From positions 628,001 to 692,000 of the forward strand of contig CP087965.1 in NCBI GenBank assembly GCA_024703855.1: a stretch of DNA of 64,000 nt, read 5' to 3'. This DNA comes from Polaromonas sp. P2-4 (GTDB lineage Bacteria; Pseudomonadota; Gammaproteobacteria; Burkholderiales; Burkholderiaceae_C). Made by a program: the position numbers and the translations under genes. How positions within the stretch are numbered: position 1 is the stretch's first letter; every line of letters begins with the position of its first letter. Under the pieces are notes generated by a model. The model saw only the letters and a list, made by a program, of their open reading frames with translations, searched no databases and was not told where the DNA came from. Of this stretch, positions 43,410 to 53,734 are shown one piece after another.

Positions 43410-43475
43410 AGTGGACCATGGGCTGCATAGTGAAACTACATTGTATTGGGTGAAACGAACACGTAAAGTCCATCT
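43393..43475. promoter_or_regulatory. Possible IclR operator repeats
   Basis: The divergent gap holds GTTTCGCAC (about 43402), GTGAAAC (43429) and GTGAAAC (about 43450), that is two direct GTGAAAC copies and a near-inverted one. IclR proteins often bind such repeated half-sites. Weak call. Confidence 0.3.
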
Positions 43476-43523
43476 GCCCGGACTCGCTTCCGCCGCCTAC
43501 CCTATCAACCTGCAGGAGACAAC

Positions 43524-44495
43524 ATGCACTTCACTCGTCGCACCGCCCTTGGCCTGGCACTGGCCACCGCTTTTTCCACCGCTGCGCTGGCCCAGGCCTG
43601 GCCGACCAGGCCCATCAAGCTCATTGTTCCGTTCCCGGCTGGCGGTGGCACGGACATCATTGCCCGCGAACTCGGCAACAAGCTGGCCGGCAACACCGGC
43701 TGGACCATCATCATCGACAACAAGCCCGGCTCGGGCGGCAACCTGGGGGTGGACGCCGCCGCCAAGGCCCCGGCAGACGGCTACACCCTGGTGTTGGGCC
43801 AAACCAGCAACCTCGCCATCAACCCGACGCTGTACAGCAAGCTGCCCTACGATCCGCAAAAAGACCTGACACCGGTGAGCCTGGTCGCCAGCGCACCGCT
43901 GGTACTGGTCGTAGCTGCCGACTCACCCTACAAAACACTCGCAGATCTGGTCAACGCAGCCAAGGCCAAACCCGGCACGCTGAACTACGCCACGTCTGGC
44001 AACGGCACCGTCGCGCATTTGGCAACCGAGTTGTTCCAGAAGGCGGCCAACGCCAAGCTCACCCATGTGCCTTACAAGGGTGCCGCCCAGGGCGCGACCG
44101 ACCTGATTGGTGGGCAGGTGCAGGTCTATGTCTCGTCCGTGCCCACGCTGATCGGGCACATCAAGAACGGCAAGATGCGCGCCCTGGCCGTGACTTCCGC
44201 AAAGCGCGCTGATGATCTGCCGCAAGTACCCACGGTGGCCGAGTCAGGCTACAAGGGTTTCGATGCCGTGACGTGGTTCGGAATTGCCGGCCCGGCCGCG
44301 CTGCCCAAGGAGGTAGCGGTGCGACTCAACACGGAAATCAACAAGGCGCTGCAGGCACCCGATCTGCAGAAAAAGCTGGGTGATCAAGGCGCCGACGTGG
44401 CCGGTAGCACGCCCGAAAAATTCGGCACCTTGATTCGCGATGACATTGCCCGCTGGGGCAAGGTCATCAAGGAATCGGGCGCCAAGGTCGACTGA
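43524..44495 (+). CDS. Bug/TctC-family periplasmic solute receptor
   Basis: 323 residues, intact. Signal peptide TRRTALGLALATAFSTAALAQA, then RPIKLIVPFPAGGGTDIIAREL, NKPGSGGNLGVDAAAKAPADG and ATDLIGGQVQVYVSSVPTL. RBS GGAG upstream. First gene of an operon with an RraA-type aldolase and a 2-hydroxyacid dehydrogenase, so the ligand is probably a hydroxy- or oxo-dicarboxylate. Confidence 0.9.
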   Translation: MHFTRRTALGLALATAFSTAALAQAWPTRPIKLIVPFPAGGGTDIIARELGNKLAGNTGWTIIIDNKPGSGGNLGVDAAAKAPADGYTLVLGQTSNLAINPTLYSKLPYDPQKDLTPVSLVASAPLVLVVAADSPYKTLADLVNAAKAKPGTLNYATSGNGTVAHLATELFQKAANAKLTHVPYKGAAQGATDLIGGQVQVYVSSVPTLIGHIKNGKMRALAVTSAKRADDLPQVPTVAESGYKGFDAVTWFGIAGPAALPKEVAVRLNTEINKALQAPDLQKKLGDQGADVAGSTPEKFGTLIRDDIARWGKVIKESGAKVD

Positions 44496-44506
44496 GGAGA
44501 AAACCC

Positions 44507-45193
44507 ATGAGCAACTACCCCGACATCATTCGCGACTTCGAGCGCATTCCTGCTGCCATCATTGAGCGCGCCGCGCAGTTTCAGCCCGCCATCCTGGCAG
44601 ACGTGGCCGGGCGCCGCGGCGCCTTGCACGGGCGCATCACGGCGCTGCGTCCCCGCATGAAATTTGCCGGAACGGCCTTCACTGTGGAAGTGCGTCCTGG
44701 CGACAACCTGATGATTCACGCAGCCATGGCCTTGGCCAGACCGGGCGACGTGCTCGTGATCGACGGCAAGGGCGACCAAACCTCGGCGCTGATGGGCACC
44801 ATCATGATGACGGCCTGCAAGCAGTTGGGCATTGCCGGCGTGGTGGTGGACGGCGCGGTGCGCGACAGCCTGGAAATCGACGAAATGGATTTTCCCGTCT
44901 TCTCGGTGGGAACCAACCCCAACGGCCCGACCAAGCAGGTCAGCGGGCGCATAGGCCACCCCGTCACCGTCGGCGGCGTCACCGTCCACCCCGGCGACTT
45001 CATCACTGGCGACGGCGACGGCGTGGTGGCGGTGGAGCGACTGAAGATCGAATCTCTGCTGCCATTGGCCGAGAAAAAGGTGACTGACGAAGCCAAACGG
45101 ATTGCCCAGATCAAGCAGGGAAACACCAGCGCGGCCTGGTTAACTGCGGCATTGCGTACCGCAGGCGTGTTGAGACAAGAGGAAGTGCTGTGA
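44507..45193 (+). CDS. RraA-like 4-hydroxy-4-methyl/4-carboxy-2-oxo-acid aldolase
   Basis: 228 residues. RraA/HMG-aldolase fold: ILADVAGRRGALHGRI, AGTAFTVEVRPGDNLMIHAA, GDVLVIDGKGD and GIAGVVVDGAVRDSLEI with the Arg-Asp pair that binds metal-coordinated substrate. Enzymes of this type split 4-hydroxy-2-oxo acids to pyruvate or decarboxylate oxaloacetate. RBS GAGGAG. Its stop overlaps the next start (GTGA), so translation is coupled. Confidence 0.83.
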   Translation: MSNYPDIIRDFERIPAAIIERAAQFQPAILADVAGRRGALHGRITALRPRMKFAGTAFTVEVRPGDNLMIHAAMALARPGDVLVIDGKGDQTSALMGTIMMTACKQLGIAGVVVDGAVRDSLEIDEMDFPVFSVGTNPNGPTKQVSGRIGHPVTVGGVTVHPGDFITGDGDGVVAVERLKIESLLPLAEKKVTDEAKRIAQIKQGNTSAAWLTAALRTAGVLRQEEVL

Positions 45194-46158
45194 GCGGCCC
45201 ATTCCAGATCCAACCTCCAAAGCCGGCCATTCTTGTGACAGCGGCTGACCTGGCGCCTCAGGCGCTGGAGCTGCTCAAGGAATATGAGCTCGTTTTCGCC
45301 GGCAAGACGCCGCAGGTGGCTGACCTCGTTGCCCTCGCCCGCCTGCACGACCCCGTAGCCATCATCGTGCGCTACAGCCAGATCACGCCCGAGGTGATGG
45401 ATGCGGCGCCATCGCTGAAGGTGATCTCCAAGCACGGCAGCGGCACCGACACGATTGACAAAGTGGCCGCAGCGGAGCGCGGCATTGCGGTGACCGCAGC
45501 TGCAGGCGCCAATGCCGCCGCTGTGGCCGAGCAGGCGCTGGCCCTGCTGCTGGCCTGCGCCAAGTCTGTGGTCCAGCTGAACGAGCGAATGCACGCGGGC
45601 CATTGGGACAAGGCAACGCACAAGAGCGCGGAGCTGGGCGGCCGCACCGTCGGGCTGATTGGCCTGGGCGCGATTGGACAGCGCTTTGCGAAGATGTGCG
45701 ACGCCATGGGCATGCGCGTGATCGGCTTTGACCCTTTTGCCAAAAACCTGCCACCCTACATTCAGCCGGTTGATCTGGCTACGCTTTGGCACGAGTCCGA
45801 CGCGATTTCGCTGCACTGCCCGCTGACGGCCGACAACAAGCAGTTGCTGAATGCCGATGCACTGGCCCAGTGCAAAAAAGGGGTGTACGTAGTAAATACC
45901 GCGCGTGGTGGTCTGATCGACGAACCCGCACTGCTGGCGGCTGTGCAGTCCGGCCAAGTCAGCGCCGCCGGCCTCGACAGCTTTTGCGTCGAACCCATGA
46001 CCGCGCCGCATATTTTCCATCACCAGCCCGGTTTCATCCTGAGCCCCCACGTTGGCGGGGTAACGAGTGACGCTTATGTGAACATGGGGGTAGCGGCCGC
46101 AAAGAACACCGTAGCCGAGTTGCACAAGAGCGATTTGCAGCCTGCCGTCACCACCTGA
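45190..46158 (+). CDS. D-2-hydroxyacid dehydrogenase (SerA-like)
   Basis: 322 residues from a GTG. NAD-binding TVGLIGLGAIGQRFAKM, catalytic Arg in NTARGGLID, Glu in FCVEPM and His in LSPHVGG, the standard Arg-Glu-His triad. Overlaps the aldolase gene. It likely oxidises or reduces an alpha-hydroxy/keto acid in the same route as the aldolase. Confidence 0.87.
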   Translation: MSGPFQIQPPKPAILVTAADLAPQALELLKEYELVFAGKTPQVADLVALARLHDPVAIIVRYSQITPEVMDAAPSLKVISKHGSGTDTIDKVAAAERGIAVTAAAGANAAAVAEQALALLLACAKSVVQLNERMHAGHWDKATHKSAELGGRTVGLIGLGAIGQRFAKMCDAMGMRVIGFDPFAKNLPPYIQPVDLATLWHESDAISLHCPLTADNKQLLNADALAQCKKGVYVVNTARGGLIDEPALLAAVQSGQVSAAGLDSFCVEPMTAPHIFHHQPGFILSPHVGGVTSDAYVNMGVAAAKNTVAELHKSDLQPAVTT

Positions 46159-46228
46159 CCCTGGAAATCGCGTGACCAACAAGGCCAGGAAAGAGATTTC
46201 CACCTGGCTTGAAGGCTTTCACACCAAG

Positions 46229-46268
46229 GCCCACGCGCGTGAGGAGCAGGATGGTCATGGTGCAGAGA
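46229..46268 (-). pseudogene. 5'-end relic of dusC
   Basis: GCCCACGCGCGTGAGGA followed, after a deletion of about 37 bases, by G(A/C)A.GATGGTCATGGTGC matches the region around the dusC start (42193-42270). It lies immediately after the methyltransferase stop, i.e. where dusC would follow in the ancestral order. Confidence 0.6.
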
Positions 46269-46280
46269 AGTGGGGCGGGC

Positions 46281-47514
46281 CTAAATAGCCGCCAGCCGCC
46301 AGAGCGAAGTCACCTCGGCCGCCGCGTGCGGCGTGCAGCGGGTCGGTGGTTTCAAGCACTTTGGGGTGCTCCGGCTTCACATCCATCCGGCCCAGCACCT
46401 TCAGCCCACCCGCCTCGATCGCCGCCAGTAATTCAGCGCGGGTGCGCAAGCCCAGGTGCTCGGCAAAGTCAGACAGGATGAGCCAGCCTTCGCCGCCCGG
46501 TGCCAGGTGGGCCACCAGGCCGCCTAAAAATCCCAGCAGCATGCGGCTGCCTTCGTCGTACACAGCGCCTTCCAGCGGGGAGCCGGGGCGGGCAGGCAGC
46601 CACGGCGGGTTGCAGACAATGACTGACGCCAGCCCCTCGGGGAACAGGTCGGCCTGCATCACCTTGACGTGGCCGGGCAAGCGCAGCCGCTGAATGTTTT
46701 CTCGTGCGCAGGCCAGCGCACGCGGGTCCTGATCGGTGGCCACGACCTGGTCAATGTCACGCAGGGCCAGCACGGCCGACAACACGCCCGTGCCCGTGCC
46801 GATGTCAAAGGCCACAAATTTTGAGGGCCGGGTGGACGGCAAAGGGGCCGTGGCTACCAGGTCCACATACTCGCCCTGTACGGGCGAAAACACGCCGTAA
46901 TGCGGGTAAATCCGGTTGTTGGGCGGCTTGCCCAGGGCCGCAATTTCCACGCCTTTTTTGCGCCACTCGTGCGCGCTGATCATGCCCAGCAGCTCGCGCA
47001 GCGAGGCGACACTCGCCCCCGCCGCCTCACCGGCAGCGCCCCAGGCCTCGGTGCAGGCCTGCCGTGCATCGGGCGCGCGGCGCAGTGCAATGCCGTAATC
47101 GGCGCTGAACTCAATCAGCACCATGCCCAACACCCGTGCGCGCTGCGACTGGGCCTGACGGTGCAGGTGAAAGGCTTGTCCGGCTGGCACACCTGAGGCG
47201 GCTGAATCAGCGGATTTTTTGCGTTCGGTCTTGGCCTGCTTGGAGGCTTTGGGTGGTTTGTCGATCCGCCGGGCCAGTGCCTGCAGCAGTTGCCGTGCGT
47301 TTTGAAAATCGCCGCGCCACAACAAGCCCGTGCCTTCGCACGCGAGGCGATAAGCGCTGTCGGCACTCAAGGTGTCGTCGGCCAGCACCACACGTTTGGG
47401 CGGTGGCGCGCCGCGTTCAGAACGCCAGAGCGCCGAGCAGGCCTCGCCCGCCTCCGTCCAGTGGAGAGTCGGTGGCAGGCTGGCGGTTGATGGTGCAGGG
47501 GAAGAAATAGACAT
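46281..47514 (-). CDS. Class I SAM methyltransferase with NPPW motif, one late frame break
   Basis: About 411 residues. The N-terminal RlmG-like part carries an insert rich in Lys/Ala (KASKQAKTERKKS). Catalytic core: VAFDIGTGTGVLSAVLAL (SAM binding), VVATDQDPRALACARENI, and IVCNPPWLP typical of enzymes that methylate an amide or exocyclic amine in RNA or protein. The frame breaks near 46320; the copy at 42283 shows that the real end is ARAAEVTSLWRLAAI with stop at 46281. Target unknown. Confidence 0.78.
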
Positions 47515-47602
47515 TCAGGGCAAACACAAAGAAAGAGTCAAGTGTTTTAACAGATGGGCGGCGCCGGTCGGCCAAAAAGCCCCTGAAATGCCATTTCTTA
47601 AG

Positions 47603-47660
47603 AAAAAAGTGCCTCTAGCCCAATAACAACGGGCGCAAGCAGCTATGAATTACATAGCAC
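47603..47660 (+). repeat. Intergenic repeat family, copy a
   Basis: AGCCCAATAACAACGGGCGC then AGCAGCTAT...ATAGC. Same family as 60682-60738, 62650-62706 and, weaker, 55848-55894. In a gap between two minus-strand genes. Confidence 0.7.
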
Positions 47661-47707
47661 CTTGCGCCCTGCCCGTTTTCATGCCAAACCGTGAAGAAGC
47701 TGGCAGC

Positions 47708-49117
47708 TTAAGCCCAGCCGCCGCCCAACGCACGAATCAACCCAACTGTTGCCAGGTACTGCGCCGCCTTCACCTGCAGTGCCTGCCGGCGGTTGCGCAG
47801 CTCGCTGCGCTGCGCGTCCAGCAACTCCAGCTGGCTGACCAGGCCATTGCGGTAGCGCGAATCCGACAACACCGTGGCACGGCTGGCCGAGGCCACGGAG
47901 CGCGACTGCGCTTCGGACTGGTCGGTCAGCAGCCTCAGAGATGAAAGCTGGTCTTCCACGTCTTTGAAGGCGACCAGAATCTGTTCGCGGTAATTGGCCA
48001 GTGCAATGTCCAGCTCGGCATTGGCGTTTTGCACACCGGCTTCACGCCGGCCGCCGTCAAAAAGCGGCAGCGAGAGCAAGGCGCCCACGCCCCAGGCACG
48101 GGCCGACAGCTTGAACAAGTCCTTGATCTCGGGCGCTGCGTAGCCGCCGTTGGCCGTGAGCGAAAAAGTCGGAAACCAGGCCGCTTTGGCGACACCGACG
48201 CGGGCCTGTGCGGCTTGCAGGGTGCTTTGCGCCGCCGACACATCGGGCCGGCGCGTCAGCACCGTGCTGGGCACGCCGGCCGGGATCACGGGCAAGGCCG
48301 TTGCCCATTCACCCGGTGCGACCTGGAAGCTGGAGGCGACCTCGCCCACCAGCACGGCCAGCGCATGCTCAAGCTGGGCACGGCGCTGGTCCAGTGCCAG
48401 TGTTTCCGACTCGGTGGAGGCGACTTCGGTGCGCACGCGCGCCACATCGAGCTCGGCCACATCGCCTTCCTTGAAGCGCACTTCGGTCAGGCGCAAGGTA
48501 TTGCGGTAGGCCTGCAGCGTGCCCTGCACCAGTGCGCGCTCTGCGTCGAGCGCACGCAGGTTCAAATAAGTTTGCGCCACATCGGCCTGCACCAGCAGTT
48601 GCGTGCTGCGCAGCAGGGCTTCGCGTGATTTTGCATCGAGTGACGCGGCGTTCGACGCGCCCGACAGCTTGCCGAACAGGTCGACTTCATACGACAGGTT
48701 GGCACCAGCGCTGACCACGGTTTGGGGAACGTTACCGGTCGTGATGTTTTTCTGGCGCACCGCCCCCGCCCCCAGGTCCACCTGCAAAGAGCGGTTGGCA
48801 TCGGTAGCGCCCGCAATCGCCCGGGCTTGCGCCAGGCGGGCAGCGGCGACCTGCACGCTGTTGTTGCTGCGGCTGGCCTGCTCGACCAGCTGATCCAGCA
48901 CCGGATCGGAGAAAACTGCCCACCAGCGGCCCTGCGTCTGGGCTTCAGGTGCAGCAGCTACCGCTGATACGAGCGGGCCTTTGCTTTCCTTGAAAGCGGT
49001 CGGTGTAGCAGGCAAGCTGGAGGCATCAATCGACGCTGGGGTAGCGCAGCCGGCCAGCACCAGCGCAGCGAACAGCGGCGCCAGCGTCATGCGGACCTTG
49101 GAATAAATACGGTTCAT
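47708..49117 (-). CDS. oprC: RND efflux outer-membrane lipoprotein (OprC/OpcM type)
   Basis: 469 residues. Lipoprotein signal ending LVLAGC at about residue 24, then two OEP repeats (AARLAQARAIAGATDANRSL; QAAQARVGVAKAAWFPTFSL), with PLFDGGRREAGVQNANAELD as the usual equatorial motif. Forms the TolC-like channel of the tripartite pump. Last gene of hydrolase-MFP-RND-OMF. The symbol follows gene order of the Burkholderia bpe/ceo locus. Confidence 0.85.
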   Translation of the reverse strand: MNRIYSKVRMTLAPLFAALVLAGCATPASIDASSLPATPTAFKESKGPLVSAVAAAPEAQTQGRWWAVFSDPVLDQLVEQASRSNNSVQVAAARLAQARAIAGATDANRSLQVDLGAGAVRQKNITTGNVPQTVVSAGANLSYEVDLFGKLSGASNAASLDAKSREALLRSTQLLVQADVAQTYLNLRALDAERALVQGTLQAYRNTLRLTEVRFKEGDVAELDVARVRTEVASTESETLALDQRRAQLEHALAVLVGEVASSFQVAPGEWATALPVIPAGVPSTVLTRRPDVSAAQSTLQAAQARVGVAKAAWFPTFSLTANGGYAAPEIKDLFKLSARAWGVGALLSLPLFDGGRREAGVQNANAELDIALANYREQILVAFKDVEDQLSSLRLLTDQSEAQSRSVASASRATVLSDSRYRNGLVSQLELLDAQRSELRNRRQALQVKAAQYLATVGLIRALGGGWA

Positions 49118-49141
49118 GGTGAACTCCTGGGTATTTTTTTG

Positions 49142-52100
49142 TTATTCGTGGTGTTTCAGCGCTGCCGCAGGCTGGGCATGGCCACCTGCGCCACCCGCCG
49201 CATGGGCGCCTGCAAACGCCTCGAGGTGCGGCACCTCGCCATGCAGCTTGAGCGGTCGGTTGCCGGTGAGGCGACGCAGGGTCACGTAAAACACCGGCGT
49301 GAGGAACAGGCCAAAAGCCGTGACGCCAATCATTCCCGAGAACACGGCCACGCCCATGGCATGGCGCATTTCGGCACCGGCGCCGGTGGACAGCACCAGC
49401 GGCAGCACACCCATGATGAAAGCCAGCGAGGTCATCAGGATGGGGCGCAAACGCAGGCGGCTGGCCTCAATGGCGGCCTGCAGCGGCGTGCGCCCTGCAA
49501 ACTCCAGCTCGCGCGCAAACTCCACAATCAGGATGGCGTTCTTGGCCGACAGCCCCACCAGCACAATCAAGCCGATCTGCGTGAAGATGTTGTTGTCACC
49601 CCCGGTCAGCTTCACGCCCAGCATGGCGGCCAGCAGGCCCATGGGCACGATCAGCACGATGGCGATCGGCAAGGTCAGACTTTCATACTGCGCGGCCAGC
49701 ACCAAAAACACCAGCAGCAGCGCCAGCGGGAACACCCACATGGCGGAGTTGCCGGCAATGATTTCCTGGTAGGTCAAATCCGTCCATTCGTAGCTGATGC
49801 CGGGTGGCAGGGTTTCGGCGGCAATGCGGGCCACCGCGTCCTGCGCCTGGCCTGACGAATAGCCGGGTGCGGCACCGCCATTGATGTCGGCCGACAAAAA
49901 GCCGTTGTAGCGCATGGCACGTTCAGGGCCAAAGCTGGGCGTCACCTTCATCAGCGCCGACAGCGGCACCATCTCGCCGGTCGTCGACCTCACCTTGAGC
50001 AGGCCAATGTCTTCGGCACGGGCGCGGTAGGGCGCATCGGCCTGCACCCGCACTGAATAAGTGCGGCCGAACTTGTTGAAGTCGTTGGCGTACAGGCTGC
50101 CCAGGTAGATCTGCATGGTGTCGAACACGTCGGTCACCGGCACACCGAGCTGGCGCGCCTTGGTGCGGTCGATATCGGCATAGAGCTGGGGCACATTGAC
50201 CTGAAAGCTGGAGAACAGGCCGGCCAGCTCGGGCGTCTGGTAAGCCTTGGCCATGAAGGCCTTGGTGGCCGCATCGAGCGCGGCATAACCGAGCGAGGCG
50301 CGGTCTTCAAGCTGCAGCTTGAAGCCGCCGGTCGTGCCCAGGCCTTGCACGGGCGGTGGTGGGAACATCGCGATAAAGGCTTCCTGGATGCCGCCGAGCT
50401 TGGCATTGAGTTGGCCCGCGATGGCGCCTGCGCTCTGGTCGGCGCCGCTGCGCCTGAGAACGGTTTGAGCGAGATAAACACGATGCCGGAGTTGGAGCTG
50501 TTGGTAAAGCCGTTGATGGACAGACCGGGGAAGGCAATCGCATGCTCGACGCCGGGCTGCTTCAGGGCGATGTCGCCGATGCGCCGGATCACGTCTTCGG
50601 TGCGGTCCAGCGTGGCACCGTCAGGCAGCTGGGCAAAACCGATCAGGTACTGCTTGTCCTGGCCGGGCACAAAACCGCCGGGCACGGCCTTGAACAGGCC
50701 CACCGTGGCCAACACCAGCACCCCGTACACGACCAGCATCACGGCCTTGCGTGAGATGGCGCGTTTGACACCGCTACTGTAGGCCTCGGAGCCACGGCCA
50801 AAGGCCTTGTTGAAAGCACGGAAGAAGCCACCAAACACCTTGTCCATGCCGCGGGTCAGCGCGTCTTTGGGTGCGTCGTGGCTTTTGAGCAGCAGGGCCG
50901 CCAGCGCCGGCGACAGCGTGAGCGAGTTGATGGCCGAGATCACGGTGGAAATCGCAATCGTCAGCGCAAACTGCTTGTAGAACTGGCCCGACAAGCCGCT
51001 GATGAAGGCCAGCGGAACAAACACCGCAATCAGCACCAATGCAATCGCGATGATGGGGCCGGACACCTCGCGCATGGCACGGTAGGTGGCGTCGCGCGGG
51101 CTCAGCCCCGCCGCGATGTTTCGCTCGACGTTTTCGACCACCACAATCGCGTCGTCCACCACAATGCCGATGGCCAGCACCAGCCCGAACAGGCTGAGCG
51201 CGTTGATCGAAAAACCAAACAGGTGCATCACCGCAAACGTGCCGATGACAGACACCGGCACCGCCAGCAGCGGAATGATGGAGGCGCGCCAGGTCTGCAA
51301 GAAGATGATCACGACCAGCACCACCAGCGCCACGGCTTCCAGCAGCGTATGCACCACCGCCTCGATGGACGAGCGCACAAACTGGGTGGTGTCGTAAACG
51401 ATCTCGTAGTCCACGCCTTCGGGCATGTTTTTCTTGAGCTCGCGCATCACGGCCTGCACGTCATCGGAAATCTGGATGGCGTTGGAGCCCGGCGCGGCAA
51501 ACACCGGCACGGCCACGGCCTGCTTGTTGTCCAGCAGCGAGCGCAGCGCGTAGTCGGCCGCACCCAGCTCCAGGCGCGCGATATCGCGCAGGCGGGTCAC
51601 CGCCCCACCCTTGTCGGTCTTGACGATGATGTCGCCAAATTCTTCTTCACTTTGCAGCCGGCCCTGGGCATTGATGGACAGTTGCATGTCCACGCCGGGC
51701 AGGCCGGGCGAGGCACCGACCACACCGGCAGCGGCCTGGATGTTCTGCTCGCGGATGGCGCGCACCACATCACCGGCCGACAGGCCGCGCTCGGCCACTT
51801 TTTGCGGGTCCAGCCAGACGCGCATCGAATAGTCGCCCGAGCCGAACAGCTGCACCTGGCCCACGCCATTGATGCGTGCCAGCCTGTCCTTGACATTGAG
51901 CACCGCGTAGTTGCGCAGGTAGGTCATGTCGTAGCGGTCATTGGGCGACAGCAAATGCACCACCATCGTGAGGTCCGGGGAACTCTTGATGGTGGTCACA
52001 CTGAGCCGGCGAACTTCTTCGGGCAGCCGCGGCTCGGCTTGCGCCACGCGGTTTTGCACCAGTTGCTGGGCCTTGTCCGGGTCGGTGCCCAGCTTGAAGG

Positions 52101-52383
52101 TGACGTTGAGCGTCATCAGGCCGTCGGTGGTGGCCTGGCTGCTCATGTAGAGCATGCTGTCGACGCCATTGATGGCTTCTTCCAGCGGCGTGGCCACGGT
52201 CTCGGCAATCACCTTGGGGTTGGCGCCTGGGTACTGGGCGCGCACCACCACGGTGGGAGGCACCACATCGGGGTATTCGGCAATTGGCAGCGAGCGCAGC
52301 GCGATCAAGCCCGAGATGAACATGAGCAGCGACAGCACGCCGGCAAAAATCGGCCGGTCAATAAAAAATTTGGAGAGATTCAT
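49142..52383 (-). CDS. bpeF: RND multidrug efflux permease (BpeF/CeoB-like), one frame break
   Basis: About 1,080 residues. MNLSKFFIDRPIFAGVLSLL start, 12 membrane segments, VVDDAIVVVENVERN in TM4 with the proton-relay Asp pair, PGGFVPGQDKQYLIGFAQLP in the second porter half, and GLSAKNAILIVEFAREL in TM10 (Lys). The frame breaks near 50455; after it SAGAIAGQLNAKLGGIQEAF continues in frame. The C-terminus has an extra Ala/Gly/His-rich tail. Exports drugs across both membranes with the MFP and OMF; related pumps export chloramphenicol, trimethoprim and fluoroquinolones. Confidence 0.88.
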
Positions 52384-52418
52384 TTGATGTCTTCTTATTC
52401 AAAATGTCAGGCGCTAAA

Positions 52419-53642
52419 TCAGGACTTGGCCGCGACCTTGACGGGCTTTTCCGGATTCAAAAGTTCTGCCTTGGCCGACATCTCGACCGGCTGCGGCGCC
52501 ACCAGCGCGCCCGGACGAATGCGCTGCAAGCCATTGACGACGATGCGTTCATTGGCCGCCAGGCCGCCCTTCACCACGCGCAGGCCGTTCACAGACGCGC
52601 CCAGCGTGACCTCGCGGTACACCGCCTTGTTGTCGGCCCCCACCACCAGCACAAACTTCTTGCTCTGATCGGTTCCCACGGCACGTTCATTGATCAGCAG
52701 CGCCGTGCCCTTGCTGGCCTGGCCCATGCGGATGCGTGCAAACTGGCCGGGCATCAGCTGGCCGTCCTTGTTGTCGAACACAGCGCGCACGGTGCCGCTT
52801 TTGGCATCAACCTGGTTGTCGACCAGTTGCAGGCGTCCTTCATACGGTGTGTCGGTGCTGGCCGCGGTGCCCATTTGCACCGGAATGCGGTCAAGGTTGC
52901 GCGCTCCGGCAGCGCCGACGTCTTTCAGCGCCTTGGCCACCACTTGTTCGTCGGCGTCAAAACTTGCATAAATCGGGCTGACCGACACCAGCGTGGTCAG
53001 CACGGGCGCGCCCGGGCCGGCCGCGACCAGGTTGCCCACCGTCACCTCCAGCTTGCCGACGCGCCCGGCAACCGGTGCGCGTAGCTGCGTGTAGCCCAGG
53101 CTCAGCTGGGCCGTCTGCAGGGCGGCCTGTGCGGCGCGCAGGTTGGCGTCGGCCTCACCCTTGCCGTTGGCGCGCTCATCAAACTCGCGCTTTGAAATGG
53201 CCTGCTCGCTCCACAGGCGTTGCGAGCGCTCATGCTCGCCTTTGGCCTGCGCCACTCTGGCCTGCGCGGCGGCAACCTGCGCATCGGCACGCTCCACATC
53301 GGCGGCATACGGTGCCGGGTCTATGGTCAGCAGCAGCTCGCCTTTTTGACCAGCGCGCCTTCCCGGAAATGCACGGCCTGGATGGTGCCGGCAACGCGCG
53401 AGCGAATGTCCACTCGCTCGACCGCCTCCAGCCGGCCGGAAAAATTCGTCCCAGGCCGCGATATCGCTTTGCACGACGGTGGCAACCGACACAGGGGTGG
53501 CAGGCGGCTCTGCGGCCGCGCCGGGCTGGGCGCTGGAGCTTGAGACGCCGAAGACCGCGGCAGAAATGCCGGTGACGGCCAGCACGGCCAGCGCAACAGC
53601 CAGAAGGCGACGTTTGTGGGTATGTAGTTGGATCGATTGCAT
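52419..53642 (-). CDS. bpeE: RND efflux periplasmic adaptor (BpeE/CeoA-like), two frame breaks
   Basis: About 408 residues. A signal-anchor (LLAVALAVLAVTGISAAVFG) is followed by the biotinyl-lipoyl half (VERVDIRSRVAGTIQAVHFREGALVKKGELLLTIDPAPY), alpha-hairpin (AQARVAQAKGEHERSQRLW) and beta-barrel (QLRAPVAGRVGKLEVTVGNLV; PVQMGTAA). Breaks near 53442 (T run +1) and 53347 (A/G run -1). Links the inner-membrane permease to the outer-membrane channel. No Cys for lipidation is evident. Confidence 0.86.
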   Translation of the reverse strand: MQSIQLHTHKRRLLAVALAVLAVTGISAAVFGVSSSSAQPGAAAEPPATPVSVATVVQSDIAAWDEFFRPAGGGRASGHSLARCRHHPGRAFPGRRAGQKGELLLTIDPAPYAADVERADAQVAAAQARVAQAKGEHERSQRLWSEQAISKREFDERANGKGEADANLRAAQAALQTAQLSLGYTQLRAPVAGRVGKLEVTVGNLVAAGPGAPVLTTLVSVSPIYASFDADEQVVAKALKDVGAAGARNLDRIPVQMGTAASTDTPYEGRLQLVDNQVDAKSGTVRAVFDNKDGQLMPGQFARIRMGQASKGTALLINERAVGTDQSKKFVLVVGADNKAVYREVTLGASVNGLRVVKGGLAANERIVVNGLQRIRPGALVAPQPVEMSAKAELLNPEKPVKVAAKS

Positions 53643-53734
53643 GGTGAACTCCCTCAAAAAAAACGGATTTAGGAAACTGAAGAAAAAAAATGGGATGCGC
53701 CGCGCTATGTCGCCTCATGTCGCCTCACGCCAGC

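Noticed and set aside
46281..47514. C-terminus ending GYLGPPHFSAP as the real methyltransferase end
   Set aside because: The duplicated copy at 42283 preserves another frame (TSLWRLAAI then stop), showing that the longer reading results from a frameshift.
50878..52668. 596-codon plus-strand ORF over the RND permease
   Set aside because: Antisense shadow of a well-conserved transporter gene.
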